From Strix aluco (Eukaryota > Chordata > Aves > Strigiformes > Strigidae), in the NCBI RefSeq assembly GCF_031877795.1, contig NC_133971.1:93998654-94062653 (forward strand): 64,000 bases of DNA, given 5' to 3'. A program made the position numbers and the translations under genes. Below the pieces are notes generated by a model. It ran no database searches, was not told the DNA's origin, and saw only the letters and a list, made by a program, of their open reading frames with translations. This document shows positions 1 through 17,080 of the stretch, one piece after another (the first letter of the stretch is position 1; the number at the start of each line of letters is the position of its first letter).

Positions 1-1599
1 AGAAACAGAAGAAAGAGGCAGCAACCAAGATCTCCACCAGCAAGCGCTGGGCCTGCAAAAGCAGCTCTGCAAATGCAAAGGTGGCTTGGCTTAGAGCTAT
101 GCTTGCCTAAAAGTTACTTGAAAATTATTGCTTCTTGATCTTCTCAGCATAACACATACTGCCTGAGTGACACATTTCAGAAAACACTTCCCTACCACTT
201 TTTTCTTGAAGCCAAAAGATGAAAACTACACCACTCTGGGAGAGACTCTTCAGTTGAATGAAGCCAATAAAGCTCAGCAAAGAAGAATCATGCATTCCTT
301 GGCATCCGGTCAGCACTGCCACAATGCAATGTTTTGCAATCTGGGTTTTTTCTATCTATGATTCATAATTAAGACCTCTCGTTACCAATTTTGACCTCCT
401 TAATAACTTCTCCATGTCAGTTATTGGGGTGTGCCTGGCTGGAGGAGGCAGAGACCAACCCACCAAGTTGCTCTCCAGACCCACAGTCCCACAGGCTTCA
501 GGTCCCATCACAAACTGCACTTTATGTAGCATCCCGAGAGGTTTATTTCTCCCTCTGGCTTGTCTCCTTTTAAAAGTAGCATCATTCTCCAAAAGACACT
601 GAATCTAAGGATAAAAGCCACGGCCAACACCACTTACTGCTATTGCAGCTGCACTTCCACATCAGGTTTTCTCAAGAATTTGTCCTAATGACTGATGCGT
701 GCCTACAAGAAATGGGCCAGGTGGGTTCTCCATGGCACAAGAAAACTTCTAGAGTTGTATTATATTAATAAAACAAAACAAAAAGAAAGCTGCTGGCTTG
801 CAAGCAAGACAGTAAGTCCAATCAAGCTCCTGCATTTGCAGTAACATGTCTCTTCTGTTGCTTTCTTTGGTGGAGAGTGCATGTTCAGACATTTCTTTTC
901 CAACCTGAGGAATAAAAGCCTTCTGGAATAAAGGCTACGGAGACTTTCCCTTCTTTAGTGTACAAGTTAACCAACTGCTGGTGCCAGCAGGGAAAGACAG
1001 ATGAACCCCATGGAGCACCGAGTAACAAACAGGCTCCGCAGTGAGCAGAAATGGTTAAAACCAGGCAGGATTTGTTTGTATTCAGTGTGGAATAAAAAAT
1101 ACTGAAATGTTTGGCCACTGTGCAGGTGCAGTATGCAACACGGCTGCTTGAAATACAGTCAATTCTGGCAGCATCAGCACAGAAGAAAATTATTATGGAA
1201 ATAGAGCCTGGATAAAATGAAATGTTGTGTGTGAATACCGGCTCTGCTGCAGCATGGCAATGCTGTCACATTTCCTCCTGGGATTTGTGTGGTTCCTGTG
1301 CACCTTGGAGCTGCCACCATGGCTCGTTATGCTGCTACAATATGCATCAGTGCTCTTCTGCCCATGGCAGAGAGCTCACGTGGTGCACACACGCCAGCAC
1401 ACAAGATGCTCACGCTTGTCCAGCAACGCAGGATGTGCAGTGGGGATTAGGCTTCAACGATGGCCAAAGATGCTGTTCTTACGACATGCCACTGTTACAG
1501 CTCAAAACTAGGTATGAGGCACTTAAAGATGCAACTCCCCAACCTCCACTCCCATGGGTCAGCAGTACTTTTGTTTCTTCACTTAAAGCAGCTTTCCAA

Positions 1600-2658
1600 G
1601 GGTAAAAAACTGTCTGGATGGCCGGGCCCAAAGAGTTGTGGTGAACGGAGTTAAATCCAGTTGGCGGCCGGTCACGAGTGGTGTCCCCCAGGGCTTGGTT
1701 TTGGGGCCACTCCTGTTTAACATCTTTATTGATGATCTAGACGAGGGGATCAAGTGCACCCTCAGTCAGTTTGCAGATGACACCAAGTTGGGTGGGAGTG
1801 TTGATCTGCTCGAGGGTAGGGAGGCTCTACAGAGAGACCTGGACAGGCTGGAGCGATGGGCTGAGGCCAAGTGGGGGAGTTTCACTAAGGCCAAATGCCG
1901 GGTGCTGCACTTGGGCCACAACAACCCCCAGCAGCGCTACAGGCTTGGGGAGGAGTGGCTGGAGAGCTGCCAGTCAGAGAGGGACCTGGGGGTGTTGATT
2001 GACAGCCGGCTGAACAGGAGCCAGCAGTGTGCCCAGGTGGCCAAGAAGGCCAATGGCATCCTGGCTTGTATCAGCACTAGCGTGGCCAGCAGGGACAGGG
2101 AAGGGATCTTACCCCTGGACTCGGCACTGGTGAGGCCGCCCCGCGATGAGTGGGTTCAGTTTTGGTCCCCTCACTCCAAAAAGGCCATTGAATGACTCGA
2201 GCGTGTCCAGAGAAGGGCAACGGAGCTGGTGCAGGGTCTGGAGCACAGGTGTGATGGGGAGCGGCTGAGGGAACTGGGGGGGTTTAGTGTGGAGAAGAGG
2301 AGGCTGAGGGGAGATCTCATGGCCCTCTCCAACTCCCTGAAAGGAGGGTGCAGAGAGGGGGGATGAGTCTCTTGAGCCAAGGAACAAGCACCAGGACAAG
2401 AGGGAATGGCCTCAAGCTGCGCCAGGGCAGGGTCAGACTGGCTCTTAGGAAGGATTTCTTTGCAGAAGGGGTTGTTGGGCGTTGGAATGGGCTGCCCAGG
2501 GCAGGGGGGGAGTCCGCATCCCTGGAGGGGTTGAAGAGTCGGGTTGACCCAACGCTGAGGGATCTGGTGGAGTTGGGAATGGTCAGTGTGAGGTTCATGG
2601 TTGGACTGGAGGATCTTCAAGGTCTTTTCCAACCCAGATGATTCTGGGATTCTGCGAC
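1600..2658 (+). mobile_element. CR1 LINE, young subfamily, 5'-truncated (copy 1)
   Basis: The element carries the end of the reverse transcriptase with SGVPQG and [10 protein letters not shown] (the catalytic F-x-DD box) in a frame open over 1638-2195. After KKAIE comes an in-frame TGA, then the ORF2 C-terminal region, a frameshift near 2350 and the WNGLPRAGGES segment. It ends in the CR1 terminus GATTCTGGGATTCTG. The 5' part of the roughly 4.5-kb element is missing, as usual for CR1. It lies antisense to MYO5B in intron 4. Confidence 0.95.
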
Positions 2659-2930
2659 CCACAGCCTGGAAAACTAATACCGTGATCTGAGCTACAGCCT
2701 CCATCCTTCAGAAACACTAACAAAACCATAAGGGCACAGAAGTCCAACCAGAACAAAGTCCAGGATTATTTGTTCAACGCGAGGGGCAACAGCACCTCCA
2801 AAGTTGTGGGCTGCAAGTGTCAATGGCATCTGATACAGCCTACGGACCGCTGTCTGCCTGTGCAATCGAAATGTTTTCCTTCACTTTGCTATTTCAGTGC
2901 GCCCTCTTCCAGCAGTAATACCTGTTCACA

Positions 2931-3025
2931 AGTTGCTATGCAGGTGAGTAACACATCCTTTTTTTTTTTGCAGACATAAGTTGCTACGCAGGTGAGTAAC
3001 ACATCCTTTTTTTTTTGCAGACATT
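2931..3025 (+). repeat. 48-bp tandem duplication with splice-site-like motifs
   Basis: Two adjacent units starting AGTTGCTATG (2931) and AGTTGCTACG (2979). Each has GCAGGTGAGT followed by AACACATCC, a T-run (11 and 10) and GCAGACAT. They differ by one substitution, one T and the final base. Each unit looks like a minimal donor followed by a polypyrimidine tract and acceptor on the plus strand, though the spacing is far too short for splicing. Confidence 0.9.
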
Positions 3026-3153
3026 TGTCTTGTTATGAGCAATACCCATCAAGACTTTCACCCTTGGCCACACACAGAGCAAGAAATGGGTGAGGCATCC
3101 AGCCCAGTGAAATGAATAAGGCAGTTGCTGGAGTTTTCACAATATAGGAAAAA

Positions 3154-3379
3154 TATCATAGAATAATAGAATAGTTTGGGCTTGAAGGGACCTTTAAAGG
3201 CCATCTAGTCCAACCCCCTGCCATAGGCAGGGACATCTTCCACTAGATCAGGTTGCTCAGAGCCCCGTCCAACCTGGCCTGGAATGTTTCCAGGGATGGG
3301 GCATCGACCACCTCTCTGGGCAACCTGTGCCAGGGCCTCACCACTTTCAGTGTAAAACATTTCTTTCTTATCTCTAGTA
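3154..3379 (-). mobile_element. CR1 LINE 3' fragment, older subfamily (copy 2)
   Basis: Begins with the inverted CR1 terminus (ATCATAGAATAATAGAATAG), followed by the characteristic GGGACCTTTAAAGGCCAT and CCAACCCCCTGCC blocks and the segment matching CAACCTGTGCCAGGG. It differs clearly from the young subfamily and belongs to another CR1 lineage. Only about 225 bp of the 3' end remains. Confidence 0.93.
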
Positions 3380-5168
3380 CAAAAGTCTAGTAGATATCGG
3401 GTTTTTTATTAAGGCAACATCTAAAGGTGCTGCCCAAGGCCAAAAAAAAGTCAGCTGTCTACAAAGAGAAAGGGCACTTCAAACATATACCTGCAATGAC
3501 TAGGACTAGCTGCTAATTACCAGCCTGCACATCGAGGAAACAGATTTCCCTGCTTGTTTAAGCAGTAGTCCTTCACCTGCAGCAATGCAGAGAATACCGC
3601 TACCCTCAGAGGTGCCTCCAAACAGTCTGGGAAAGGTGTGTAGAAATGTCCAAACTTCAAGTCCGCCCAGCCAGACACAGCTCTCCAACTGCACCCGTTT
3701 TGGTTGCATCAGAGCAACCTGAGGTGAGACACTGCTCAGTGTTCCGTACGCAGTTCTCAGCCTGGGAATGTCATTAGTCTTGGTAAGATATGATTTCCCA
3801 TCAATTTACTTGGTTAAGTCAGGGCTGAACGTCCCTGGAAGGGGATGGTCAAGCCATGACAATAGGAAAGTGGTTGAAGCCAGGGACAGTGATGGTTCCC
3901 AGCACTCCTCTGTCTGTCAAGAAGAGATAGGGGACATGCCAGTGTACATGTATACATCCAAGATCCTTAGCCTTCACCAACACTGCCGGAAAGCAGGAGT
4001 ATTTGAGGACAAATATGCCCCAAATATTCTTCAGACCTCATAGTCAGAAATTTCTCAGTCATCTTTCTTCAGATTACTGCTTTAAAGCCATGAGAAGGGA
4101 CCTAGAACTTATAGAACTTGTTTTCATAGTCACCTCTTCAGAAAACCATCACTGGCACCAGCAGCTTAAGCAAACCACTGCACAACCTCATCTTGATCTC
4201 AGCAGTCAGAGCGAAACCAATTGCACTAAAAACACAGCTCCTCTGAGAGGGGAAAAGCATCTGAAGCAAACAAAGGCAGAGCCAGACCCTGTGAGTAATT
4301 ATCAGGGGTCACTCCAGCTCTAATCCCGGATCCAACACTAATTCCCCGTGTCGTGGAACAAGTCAATGAGTCTCCCCACCGTGGAAATCATATTTAACCT
4401 ACTTCTTTCAGGATGCTTGGAGGATTAGTGTTCATAAAGCAATCTGAAGATTAAAAATGCTTTAAGTACTGTAGTTTGATTTTAGCCTGACCACAAGGAG
4501 AACACCCATAAATCCCTGATGCACCACAGGTTCTAATACACTTCTGTATTGACAAGGTTGTGCTGGCTAAAAACGAGTGTAGCTATTGCATTGCATCGTT
4601 AGCAATATTGCGCTGTTAGCGGTATCTAAAAATGCAATAATTTAATTACCATTGGATTGCATCCCTCCAAGTGCTAATGACAGCAATGAAAAGCTGAGAC
4701 GGTCTAACACCACCTTCAAATGAATAAACAGAAGTTGCACACCACGAAGATAAAAATCAGAGCGTTGCAGTGCTGTAACGATGAGAAAAGCCACTCCAAA
4801 ACAGCCTCTGAAACCAGGAATCCTTCCTGTTGCAGTGGCATACCTGGAATTTGGAGCAGCGTTGCTACCGAGAGCGGCAGCAGCTTGGTTTACTCATTGG
4901 CTTTAATTTGGGTTCTTAGAATACCACGCCTGGCATCGCCGGTCAACACAAATATTAAAACACAACTTTGGGGTAGTCAGACTTTTTCCCTTAGAGAAAC
5001 CCAAGAAGATATTATTCAGCGTCCGGTCAGACAAGAGTGTTTAAGGACATACATCTGCATTATCAAACATCTGCTGCAAATGCCTGTTTTATGCTGCAGC
5101 TGCTGAAGCCATCTGGGGTCTTTTTTACACTGTATCTTTCATAAATATCATGGATTACCCTATATAAC

Positions 5169-5179
<11 letters not shown>

Positions 5180-5199
<20 letters not shown>

Positions 5200-5201
5200 T
5201 T
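5180..5201. repeat. Poly-T run (22)
   Basis: Uninterrupted T22 in MYO5B intron 4. Confidence 0.95.
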
Positions 5202-7116
5202 GGAGATAGATAACTTTTTATACAGTGGCTTATACTGATGGGGGAGAAGAATGAATTTTTTCAACAACAACCTACACCCACATGGGTCATATCACAGCTC
5301 CAAAATACATTTTGGCCAGAACCACCCCAGAGCTGCTCTGTAGCCCTTCCCCATCCTGGTACCATCGCAACTGTAAAGATAACATTGTGCCTTAATGCAA
5401 CAGACTGGAGAAAGAAAAGAGCAATATCCCATTTCAGCAATGCCAAAGCCTGGTGTAACATCAGTCAGCTGATGCGGGTGTCCCCGGGAGGATGTTGGAT
5501 CATGCAGAGCCCACCCAGGGTCTTACTCAAGAAGATGCATCAGGGATGATGTACCTGCTGGGGTTCATCCTGTGCAGCTTCAGAGCCAGTTTGCTCACAC
5601 ACACCCAGGTTTTAGCAAGAAGCCAGAGAGAAAGGTTGGGCTTGAATCTCTCGGTTGTTGGGAAAAAGCCTAAAAGTACCAGTTTGGCTCTGAATGGGAA
5701 AGGATGAGCACGCAGCGTGATGCTCAAATAACGGGTAACGTGCAAATTAACCTTATCTTCAGAGGTGGTCACCAGCAGCACAAAGCGTTACCTTTCCTCT
5801 CCATACAACACTATTTAACACACGTATCAATCTGATGTTTCTAACACTGAGATCAAATACCACGGTGCAAATTAAGATGTCTTTGCAGAGGTCACAGCGC
5901 TTTTATGTGATGCTCCAGCAAACCAGTCACTCCTCCTGCGAGAGCGGTGGGAGTCCCACTGGTCCTGGCTCATTAAGGCACTTTCTCCCCAGACTGCTTT
6001 GTGCAGCTGGTTGGAAACACCCCTTCAATAGCAAAGGAAATCCTGCCTACTCAAAGTTTCTGCAAAATGCTGAGCTGTCGCCAGTCCTTCCACCAATTCC
6101 TGAGGGCACGCAGGAAGGATGGATGACCTTCTCCCAGGATTTATGCTTTGCATACCCCGTTGGAGAAGAACTCCTCGGCCACACTAAAATGAGGTCAGCA
6201 ATTCTTTTGTGTGCTGTTTCTAACAAGAGAAAAACACGTACCCGGCCAATTTTTATCAGCTCTCTGGCACCCTGATGCTCTTTTCTACGCTGGGATCGCA
6301 CCACAGAGCATTCCTGGCTCCAACCCAAGCCACCCAAAAGCAGCAGCTGGCCCCTGTGGAGCACTGCAGCCCTGCAGATGGAGGAGGCTTCACATTGCCT
6401 CCTCCCAAAAAGGATCACACGGGGGCAAGAATCACGCCAGCTTTCTGCTCCCCAAGCTTGCGTGATGCTACTCCCAGCAGTTCAGCTCTACAGGCACCAG
6501 GAGGACAAGTCAGTTGTTCTTCCACCCCATAGCAGTCCCAGAAAGAAGGTCCTTTGACCTTGACCGTCATCAGCCACCGATGCTCGTAAAACTCCTACGC
6601 TACCACCTAATTAATTACAGTTGATATTCATTAGGAAAACCCCAGAAAGAGATTTTCAGAAACAAATGGGACCGTGGACTTTTGAGTGCACGCTCTGGGT
6701 TCTCCACCCTGAGGTCTCCAGAACTTCACTGAGGACCTGGGACGGCAAGCAGTGACTGGGAGGTGGGCAAGGGCGACCATAAGTCTTTGTGCTCTGATGT
6801 CTTTATGACGCTCGTAAACACCATTTGGAACGTTTCATGATATTTGGTGTTACAGCTTTCACACCTCAGAGCTCAAACAGTTCTCCTGCACCGCAGCAGT
6901 AATTACGTGTCTGATGTAGCCCATTACGACTCCTTCCAAACCGGTGATATTTCACACACACAGTCATTACTCTTAGTCAGGCACTGACCTTTCTGTACCT
7001 TAAGCTCTCCCATGCCAGTGCTGTCCCATTATGAGTATTTATGATTTTTCTATAAGGGATATCTCATTTATTATTAAAGCTGCTAGCAAATAGCATCATT
7101 CTCTTTCTAAATTGCC

Positions 7117-7157
7117 AAAAGAAAAAGAAAAAAAAAAAGAATAGGAAAAAAAAAAAA
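7117..7157. repeat. A-rich tract
   Basis: A-runs interrupted by single G, T or GG. Confidence 0.9.
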
Positions 7158-8631
7158 GATCATTTAGTTGGCCACTTATCCTCAGAGCATCTCAGCCCCC
7201 TCCCATAGCTGGGCAAGTAAGACTGGAAGGGGGGTGTCTCTCCTTCAGTCCTTGGGAACAATACCTGGAGTCTCTCCCATGTTTCTCTTTATATCATCTC
7301 TGGAGAAGTTGCTTCCAGTTGCTTTTGCAAACTCTGAGGTCTAACACCAGCACTGGCATGTTTATGGCATAGCTCATCCAAACCTCCTCCCCGTCCCACC
7401 TTTAACTCTAAACAAAAGAAATCCCCTTCCATTTCTCTCCTTCCCAAATTCAAGGCTATTGAGTGCTTTTTCTTCTGACCCTGTTTTTAGGCCAGAGCTT
7501 TAGTTTTGAGCTAGTACCTGCTGCAGAGCCCTGCTGAGCAGCAGCACAGATTGTCCCCACAGCTTGCTGCAACCCCCCGACCCAGCCTCATCCACCAGGA
7601 GACCTAAACCCTTCCCTGCCTTTAACAGAACACAGCATTCAGCCTTATTTATTGTGCCAGTCTGATTCCTCTTGTATGTCTGACAGGGGTTAATCTCTCT
7701 TTTAACTCCTACCAGCTCTCTCATTGTATGGTTTTAAATCCTCTTGTAAAGCTTGAGATTTGATGTGCTTTCAAAGGACGGCCCCCACCGTGCCCATACC
7801 CCTCCCCACTTCTGTTAGGTTATTGGTAGGGTCGATGCTGCAATTTCTGCTCTTTTCCAGCTCCAACGTTGCACCCCACAGCAGAAAAGAGAGCAGTTGT
7901 GGCCACGCACAGCCCCACCGGCATCTGCAAGACACAGACAACCTGTGTTTCCTGCTGTAGGCAAGCAGTGATTTTTACACTTGGACATATGCTTTTGAAA
8001 CTGCAATGCAAGAGTTAGGTGTGTTAACTTCCAACAAAAATGGAAAGCCACTACTAAATAGGGTTACTCGTCTGCAGTCCAAATGTTTGAACATTTACAG
8101 ACAGAAAAGGGAGGACCCATTATCTCCATGTAACTTATAATTTTGGAATCACACAGTAGTTGCTGACCCTGGTTTGAATGGCAGACACCGGGGGTTATGC
8201 AGTACCCACCAAGCTGCAGGTGAGACCAGCAGCCCAGATATGCAGAAGCTGAACTCATCCACCAAATCATTCTTGCATTTCTTATTTTATATCTTCTGCA
8301 AGAACTACCAACAACACTGAGAGGAGATCCTCCCACTGGGGAAGAGGAAACTCCAGTCTAACCAACAGGTCACCAGAACATTTGCTTTCCCACCCACTTT
8401 GCAAGGGTCAGTTAAGGTCCACAGAGCCCTTTCATGCTCCTGGTAGAATGCTAAAACGTTCTGCATTTCCTATTTAGCAGAGTTATACGTGGATCAGATC
8501 AAGATATTTTCATCTGACCACATGGAACAGCTTTGCCGATTGTGTAAAAGAATCAGTCTGATGGATGCACAAATGAATAAAGAGCACGGTGCTTCACCCA
8601 GTCCACACAGTTCTTAGGAGGCTTTTGCAAG

Positions 8632-8978
8632 TCACAGAATCCCAGAATCATCTGGGTTGGAAAAGCCCTTGAAGCTCCTCCAGTCCAACCATGAACCTCA
8701 CACTGACCGTTCCCAACTCCACCACATCCCTCAGCGCTGGGTCAACCCGACTCTTCAACCCCTCCAGGGATGGGGACTCCCCCCCTGCCCTGGGCAGCCC
8801 ATTCCAACGCCCAACAACCCCTTCTGCAAAGAAATCCTTCCTAAGAGCCAGTCTGACCCTGCCCTGGCGCAGCTTGAGGCCATTCCCTCTTGTCCTGGCG
8901 CTTGTTCCTTGGGCCAAGAGACTCATCCCCCCTCTCTGCACCCTCCTTTCAGGGAGTTACAGAGGGCAATGAGGTCCT
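8632..8978 (-). mobile_element. CR1 LINE, young subfamily, 3' fragment (copy 3)
   Basis: Inverted terminus TCACAGAATCCCAGAATCAT followed by about 345 bp nearly identical to copies 5, 10 and 13. It covers the WNGLPRAGGES coding remnant and the shared frameshift site, and is truncated before the shared stop site. It lies in sense orientation in MYO5B intron 4. Confidence 0.95.
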
Positions 8979-9355
8979 TTATTACCTGAGATCTTTTTCA
9001 CTGTAAGAGTTGAACATTGCACTTTGTGTTTATTAGCTGACATGGACTGCTGACATGTCATGCCAGTTAAGAGGTCCATGTATGTGACATAACATTGCTA
9101 CCACGGCAAGACCCAGATGTGCTAACTGTAAAACACACAAAATATACAGCAAGGGGTTTACAATGCTTTCACCGTTTGATTTAGGATTCGAGCAAAGACC
9201 ATCTCACTCCCTGATCCCCATTTTGAAAGATGTTTGACAGCCTTTAGAGGGCCCATTCTCCTGCTCCATCACCCACAGAAATGTTATTCACACCACGTAC
9301 CTCTCTCACCTAGCGCTGTTCAATTTTGCATTTTATTAAGTATAATGCATGATTT

Positions 9356-9372
9356 AAAAAAAAAAAAAAAAA
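9356..9372. repeat. Poly-A run (17)
   Basis: Uninterrupted A17 in intron 4; no retrotransposon body is recognisable next to it. Confidence 0.9.
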
Positions 9373-11029
9373 GACGTTAGGAAACCTTACTTTGTCTAGC
9401 AAGTCCTGGCCTGTGCCCAGAGTGAAGCCGACCACTACAAAAGGAAGAGAGGCCAAAGAGAGAAGAGCCACACAAACTATATTCACTACTGTAGCACACT
9501 GCAGTGATTTTCCTTATCGACTCAGCTCAGCGTCAGGAGACAGCACAGTGACAACACCGACAAGCCGAGCTGGCCAAGGGTAGATGGGGAGAAGAAAACC
9601 AGGGCTGCAGACATGAAAGGGAACATCTAACCTTTAACTAAAGCCCCCAAAAGGCTGGGAGTGGGAAACTGGTGTTGCATTGTCACCGTGCAAACTTCGG
9701 TCACCTCCATGGAGCTGGCAACAACTGATGGGACATATTCATCGAGAGAAATGTGGGTCAGGGCGAGAAGTGAGAAATAATCCCGTGTGTGGAAAGCTGC
9801 TGGTCGGGCTGACTTCAGCAGAAATAAAGTTTCAAGGGGAATTTTTGCTCGACTCCAGGCTTCTGCCCAGAGCGATGACACAGAAAGAAATTAGAGCCAC
9901 CGCTGGGATTTGGGCACACAAGGGATCTTTTGTTCCTCTGTAAGAAGAGAGAGAAGAAAAGCAAGAAGCAATCAGCCAGGGCACCGGCGGCTGTACTGGC
10001 ACTCTGGACGATCCTGGATGTTACCCCCAAAGCTTTTAGTCTGCTTTCAGGAGCGTAAATGCCTTCTGCAGCACCCCAAGGTGTAAAAGGCATCAACACC
10101 CATTGCACCTCGCCAGGTAGTATCAGGAGGATGAAGACAAAGACCAGAGGAGGAGATGGTTGCGTTGCCCTGCAGATAATGTGTCCCAAAGCCCTAATTG
10201 GTTCAAACCCCACAGCCTCAACTATTACCAATCACTAAATAACCCATCCTTCCACCACCCCGTTTGACTCCACCGCCTCCGGTAGCAGCACTTGGAGCAA
10301 ATTAACTCCATGCTGTGTATTTTGCCTAAAACAATATTGTTTCGATGAACCGAGTGTGCTTAGTCACACACTGGGTATGCAGGGAGTTTCTAAAGAGCTG
10401 GTCACTGTAAAAATTAGAGGCTGTGACATATGAATTTTAATCACTTGCCTTTTTCTTTAAGCTGTTTTACATGCAAGTGCTGCAAAGTAACTCTCTGCAA
10501 AGCATCCTCTTTGGGAAAAGCTTTCATTTAAAGGGGAATTTTAATGCATGCCCAAATCATAGTAGGTGTTCGAATGTTTTGTGAACCATTTTGTCCCCAA
10601 AAAAGGACCCGATGTTGTTATACACCCCCTGCAGCCCCTTGCGCAGCCAACCCACAGCTTTTTTTCCTTTTCCTTTTTTCTTTTAAATTAGAATTTCCTG
10701 ATGACAGGACAACACCAAACAGAGGATACAGCAGAGCTTTACAGCCACCTGTGAAGATGCTGCCAGTCCTATCTCATGGACACTATCAGCTTGGGGCAGG
10801 TGAGAAAGCACAGGACAATTTTACTAACACTTGTACACCAGCAAACACCTTAACTTCTGCCCTGGCAATGGTATACTAGAAGCCCAGAGAATTAAAAATC
10901 TATTTGCCTCCAGCTTTTCTCATTTAACAGAGAACCTTGGATTTTGTACCCTTTTTCCTTGCCATCTACTCAATCCCATTCAGTCACCTCTGCTGCATCT
11001 TCCCAGTGTGCTCTAGACCACTAATAAAG

Positions 11030-11121
11030 CTAAAATATACATATATATATATTCATTACATACATATATTATATTTTATATAATATATATGTGTGTGTAT
11101 TTGTTAATTTTATATATATAT
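11030..11121. repeat. TA-rich low-complexity tract
   Basis: Alternating AT/TATA blocks with a short GTGTGTGT insert at about 11091-11098. It could form hairpins or cruciforms. Confidence 0.9.
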
Positions 11122-14096
11122 GACCTTGCCTTCTGCACTGGAGAAGAGCTATTCAAGGTGACTTCATAGTTCCTGATTACGTCCTTGCTCAGTTCATCCT
11201 ATAAAAACATGACACACCTTGCAGCCTTCCTTATCCAGGTTTTCATGAAAAGGACAAAAGGTTTTGCCCTCGGAGGACCGCTGCAACTTGAAACCCCACA
11301 ACAAGGGAGAAGGTGGCACCACCTGCCTGCTCACACACGCGCTCAAAGTTTGCACTATTTGCCTGTGGCCCCAAAAAAGTCTCAATCACCATTTCAGCAA
11401 TGGTTTTTTTGAAGGGTTTATGACCCCCGTGCAGTCTGATCTCAAGGAAGCAGTTTACTGAGGGTCAGCTAATGAAGTTCTGCTCTGCCCCACAAACTGC
11501 ACAAATATTATCCCACGGATGTGTACAAAAGCATGAAAATGAAGAAGCTTCTCACTGCAAAACTTGGAGGTGACACCTCCACCAAACACCGGACAAGCTC
11601 ACACAGCAACAACTCAGTAGTTCCAGCAAGTTATTTACTCAGCACCTTTTTGCTCAGTGATGTTGCAAATAACATCAGCTGTTTCCAAGCAATCTTCCAT
11701 GAGAAAGCTGATTTTACCCATTTTATTTTCTTACTTACACTGGAGACACTCTTGCTGAAAGAAAACCAGAGAAATTCACACAAAATGCACGTCTGCATCA
11801 TTCTCACTTTTCTATGATGTGATTTGCATTTAATTTGTTTTTAGAATGAAAATTCCATTTTTCTTTAACTAGATAAGCCTATATATACATATACATACAC
11901 AAGCACACACTTATATAGATAAATAAAGAAAGAAGCCCAGAAGGCTAGCCAGAGACTGCTTTCCTGCTCTCAGTCACATGGCAAGTTTGACCTTTTGAGA
12001 TTGCGGGTTTGGGTTTTATTCCTGGTCGACAGGATGCAGCAGACATAACGCAATTGTTTAAAAGCTAAGACACTGCAAAACGAGTGTTGGTTTTACACCA
12101 GTTTAGGTTTAAGATGCTCACAGACCTCCACCCTGATGGCTGAGCTGCCCAAGCGTCCCACCACGCTCACGTGCACCCCCATTGCCTAAAGCAGAGCTAC
12201 AGGTACAAAGCGTCCCGCAGAGTCAGTAATTCAGCTTAAAGAAAGGCAAAAAGATGTCCTGTCCAAGGCACTACCATCCATCACACGAGACGCACCATCT
12301 ACATGCCCTGCTCGAGCAGCTCCACCACTCTCCCTGCAGCACTGCGGAGGGAAAAGCTCAGATCAAACTGCGGAGAACACAACGTCCACCCAGAAGCTTT
12401 CAGAGTTAAAATATAGTGTGCTTCATTCTAAGGCACATTTCAAATTACCAGGGAGATTCCTATAATCCACATTCCAGTCTTCTCTCAGCCCCATTTGAAT
12501 CCCTCTTTCGTACCCAAGCCTGCAATTACCATAATACCAGCCCAAGACAGAAAGCACCAGAGCAGTGCTGAACAGCAAACATCTTGTTTAAGAGCTTTGA
12601 AGGTGGCTATTTCCATTTCCCCTTGCAAATGCTCCTAGCCATCCACAGCCAGCACTTATGAATTAGATGGGTGGCTGTCAAAAGTTGATTTAATCTGATA
12701 AGGAGGAGAACAGAGATGAGCATCTCTGGCTAGAGCTGTCGGCTAGCCCGCTGCCTGCAAAAAACACACAGGGATGTGGGAAAGCACCAAATCTTCTCCA
12801 GCACAGATTTCATCAGAAGAGCAAGCAGTTGCTTTATATTTCAGATGTGTGCCCAGGAAAACCCATGGGTCCTGTCCACCTTGGCCAGCAAAACCCTGAC
12901 ATCATCTACAAAGAACCATGCAGCTTGCTGCTCAGCCTGGATTCACATAACAAGGGCACAGTCCTAAGCCCTCCTCTTTCTGTAGAAAGCTCCCCAAATT
13001 CCTAAACTCTTCTCAAAGTGGTTTTGCCCAAAGCACAAGCTCTTGCAGGAGATCTGAACTGCAGGCTGAAGTCAGTTGGGGTGCAATCCATCTGATCTCC
13101 ACTCACCCCAGATGCATTCCTGGATTGAACTCTGTCTCATCTCTGATTAGAAATGCATCCTAACTCACCACTTAAAGCCACGACATGGCAGAAAACAGCC
13201 TGAAACCCTTGGTAAATGGTTCAGTGCTTCTTCTTGATATTAAAAGCCAGGGCTGTATAAAAATCACAGCTAATCCGTGAGCAAACCTAAACACACTGTG
13301 CGAGTCCAGACAACTATAATAAAATGATCCCCGGTGCAACAACTTTCAGCTTCCTCTCAAATTCCCTTTTAGATCACGGCTTATCTGGTAAGAACAAAAT
13401 CCTGCATCTGTCCTCAGCAACACAACAAACACAGAAATAAAAAAGGAAACTCCGTGTTCATCTGGTGAAGACACTGCTTTGAAGGACCCATAAATATGGA
13501 ATAATAAATACGACCCAGTCACTTCCTAACTTGAAATCAGTGTCTCCATAAAGACGACTAACATTAGCTTCTGGGTTTAGCCTGATTATCTCACCAAATT
13601 ATCTGAAATGTGGTTTCCTCCAAGCTATTAAACATGACATTTGCAGAGTGGTTTTGAATTTCTTCCAGGAAACTCATCTAAACAGCAACAGGAGAAGGAT
13701 CCCCATTTGAGTCATGGTTGCACTGAACCCGTGAGTTCTTGAGGACCACAGAGATCCCCATCAGCCCAACCTGTCTGACACTCTTGGCAGACAATAACAG
13801 GGTCAAGTCAGTAAGCGGAATTAATTAGAAATGCCTGACCTCAAAGAGATTTCAGTGGGAAGCAGTTCTGCACCGCGGGTGAAGACGGCCACCATGATAA
13901 GGAAATACCATACCTACTCAGGAATATAAAAGCATGATAGAAGACCCCATATTCTCAGCAGAGATGAAAATCTGGAATTCTCACACTTTTCTCTGCAACT
14001 TCACTTTAATGGCATATTTGCAATATTTCATTGCATATTTGCCCACTTTTTTGATCCGACGGTTCAATCCGACCCCGTTGGCTGAGCGCCCGCTCA

Positions 14097-17080
<2,984 letters not shown>

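Noticed and set aside
1638..2195. RT open frames in CR1 copies 1 and 9 as possible functional genes
   Set aside because: They are 5'-truncated pieces lacking the endonuclease and most of the RT, ending at a stop shared by all copies.
10197..10212. GGTTCAAACCCC resembling a tRNA B box
   Set aside because: No tRNA fold around it on either strand.
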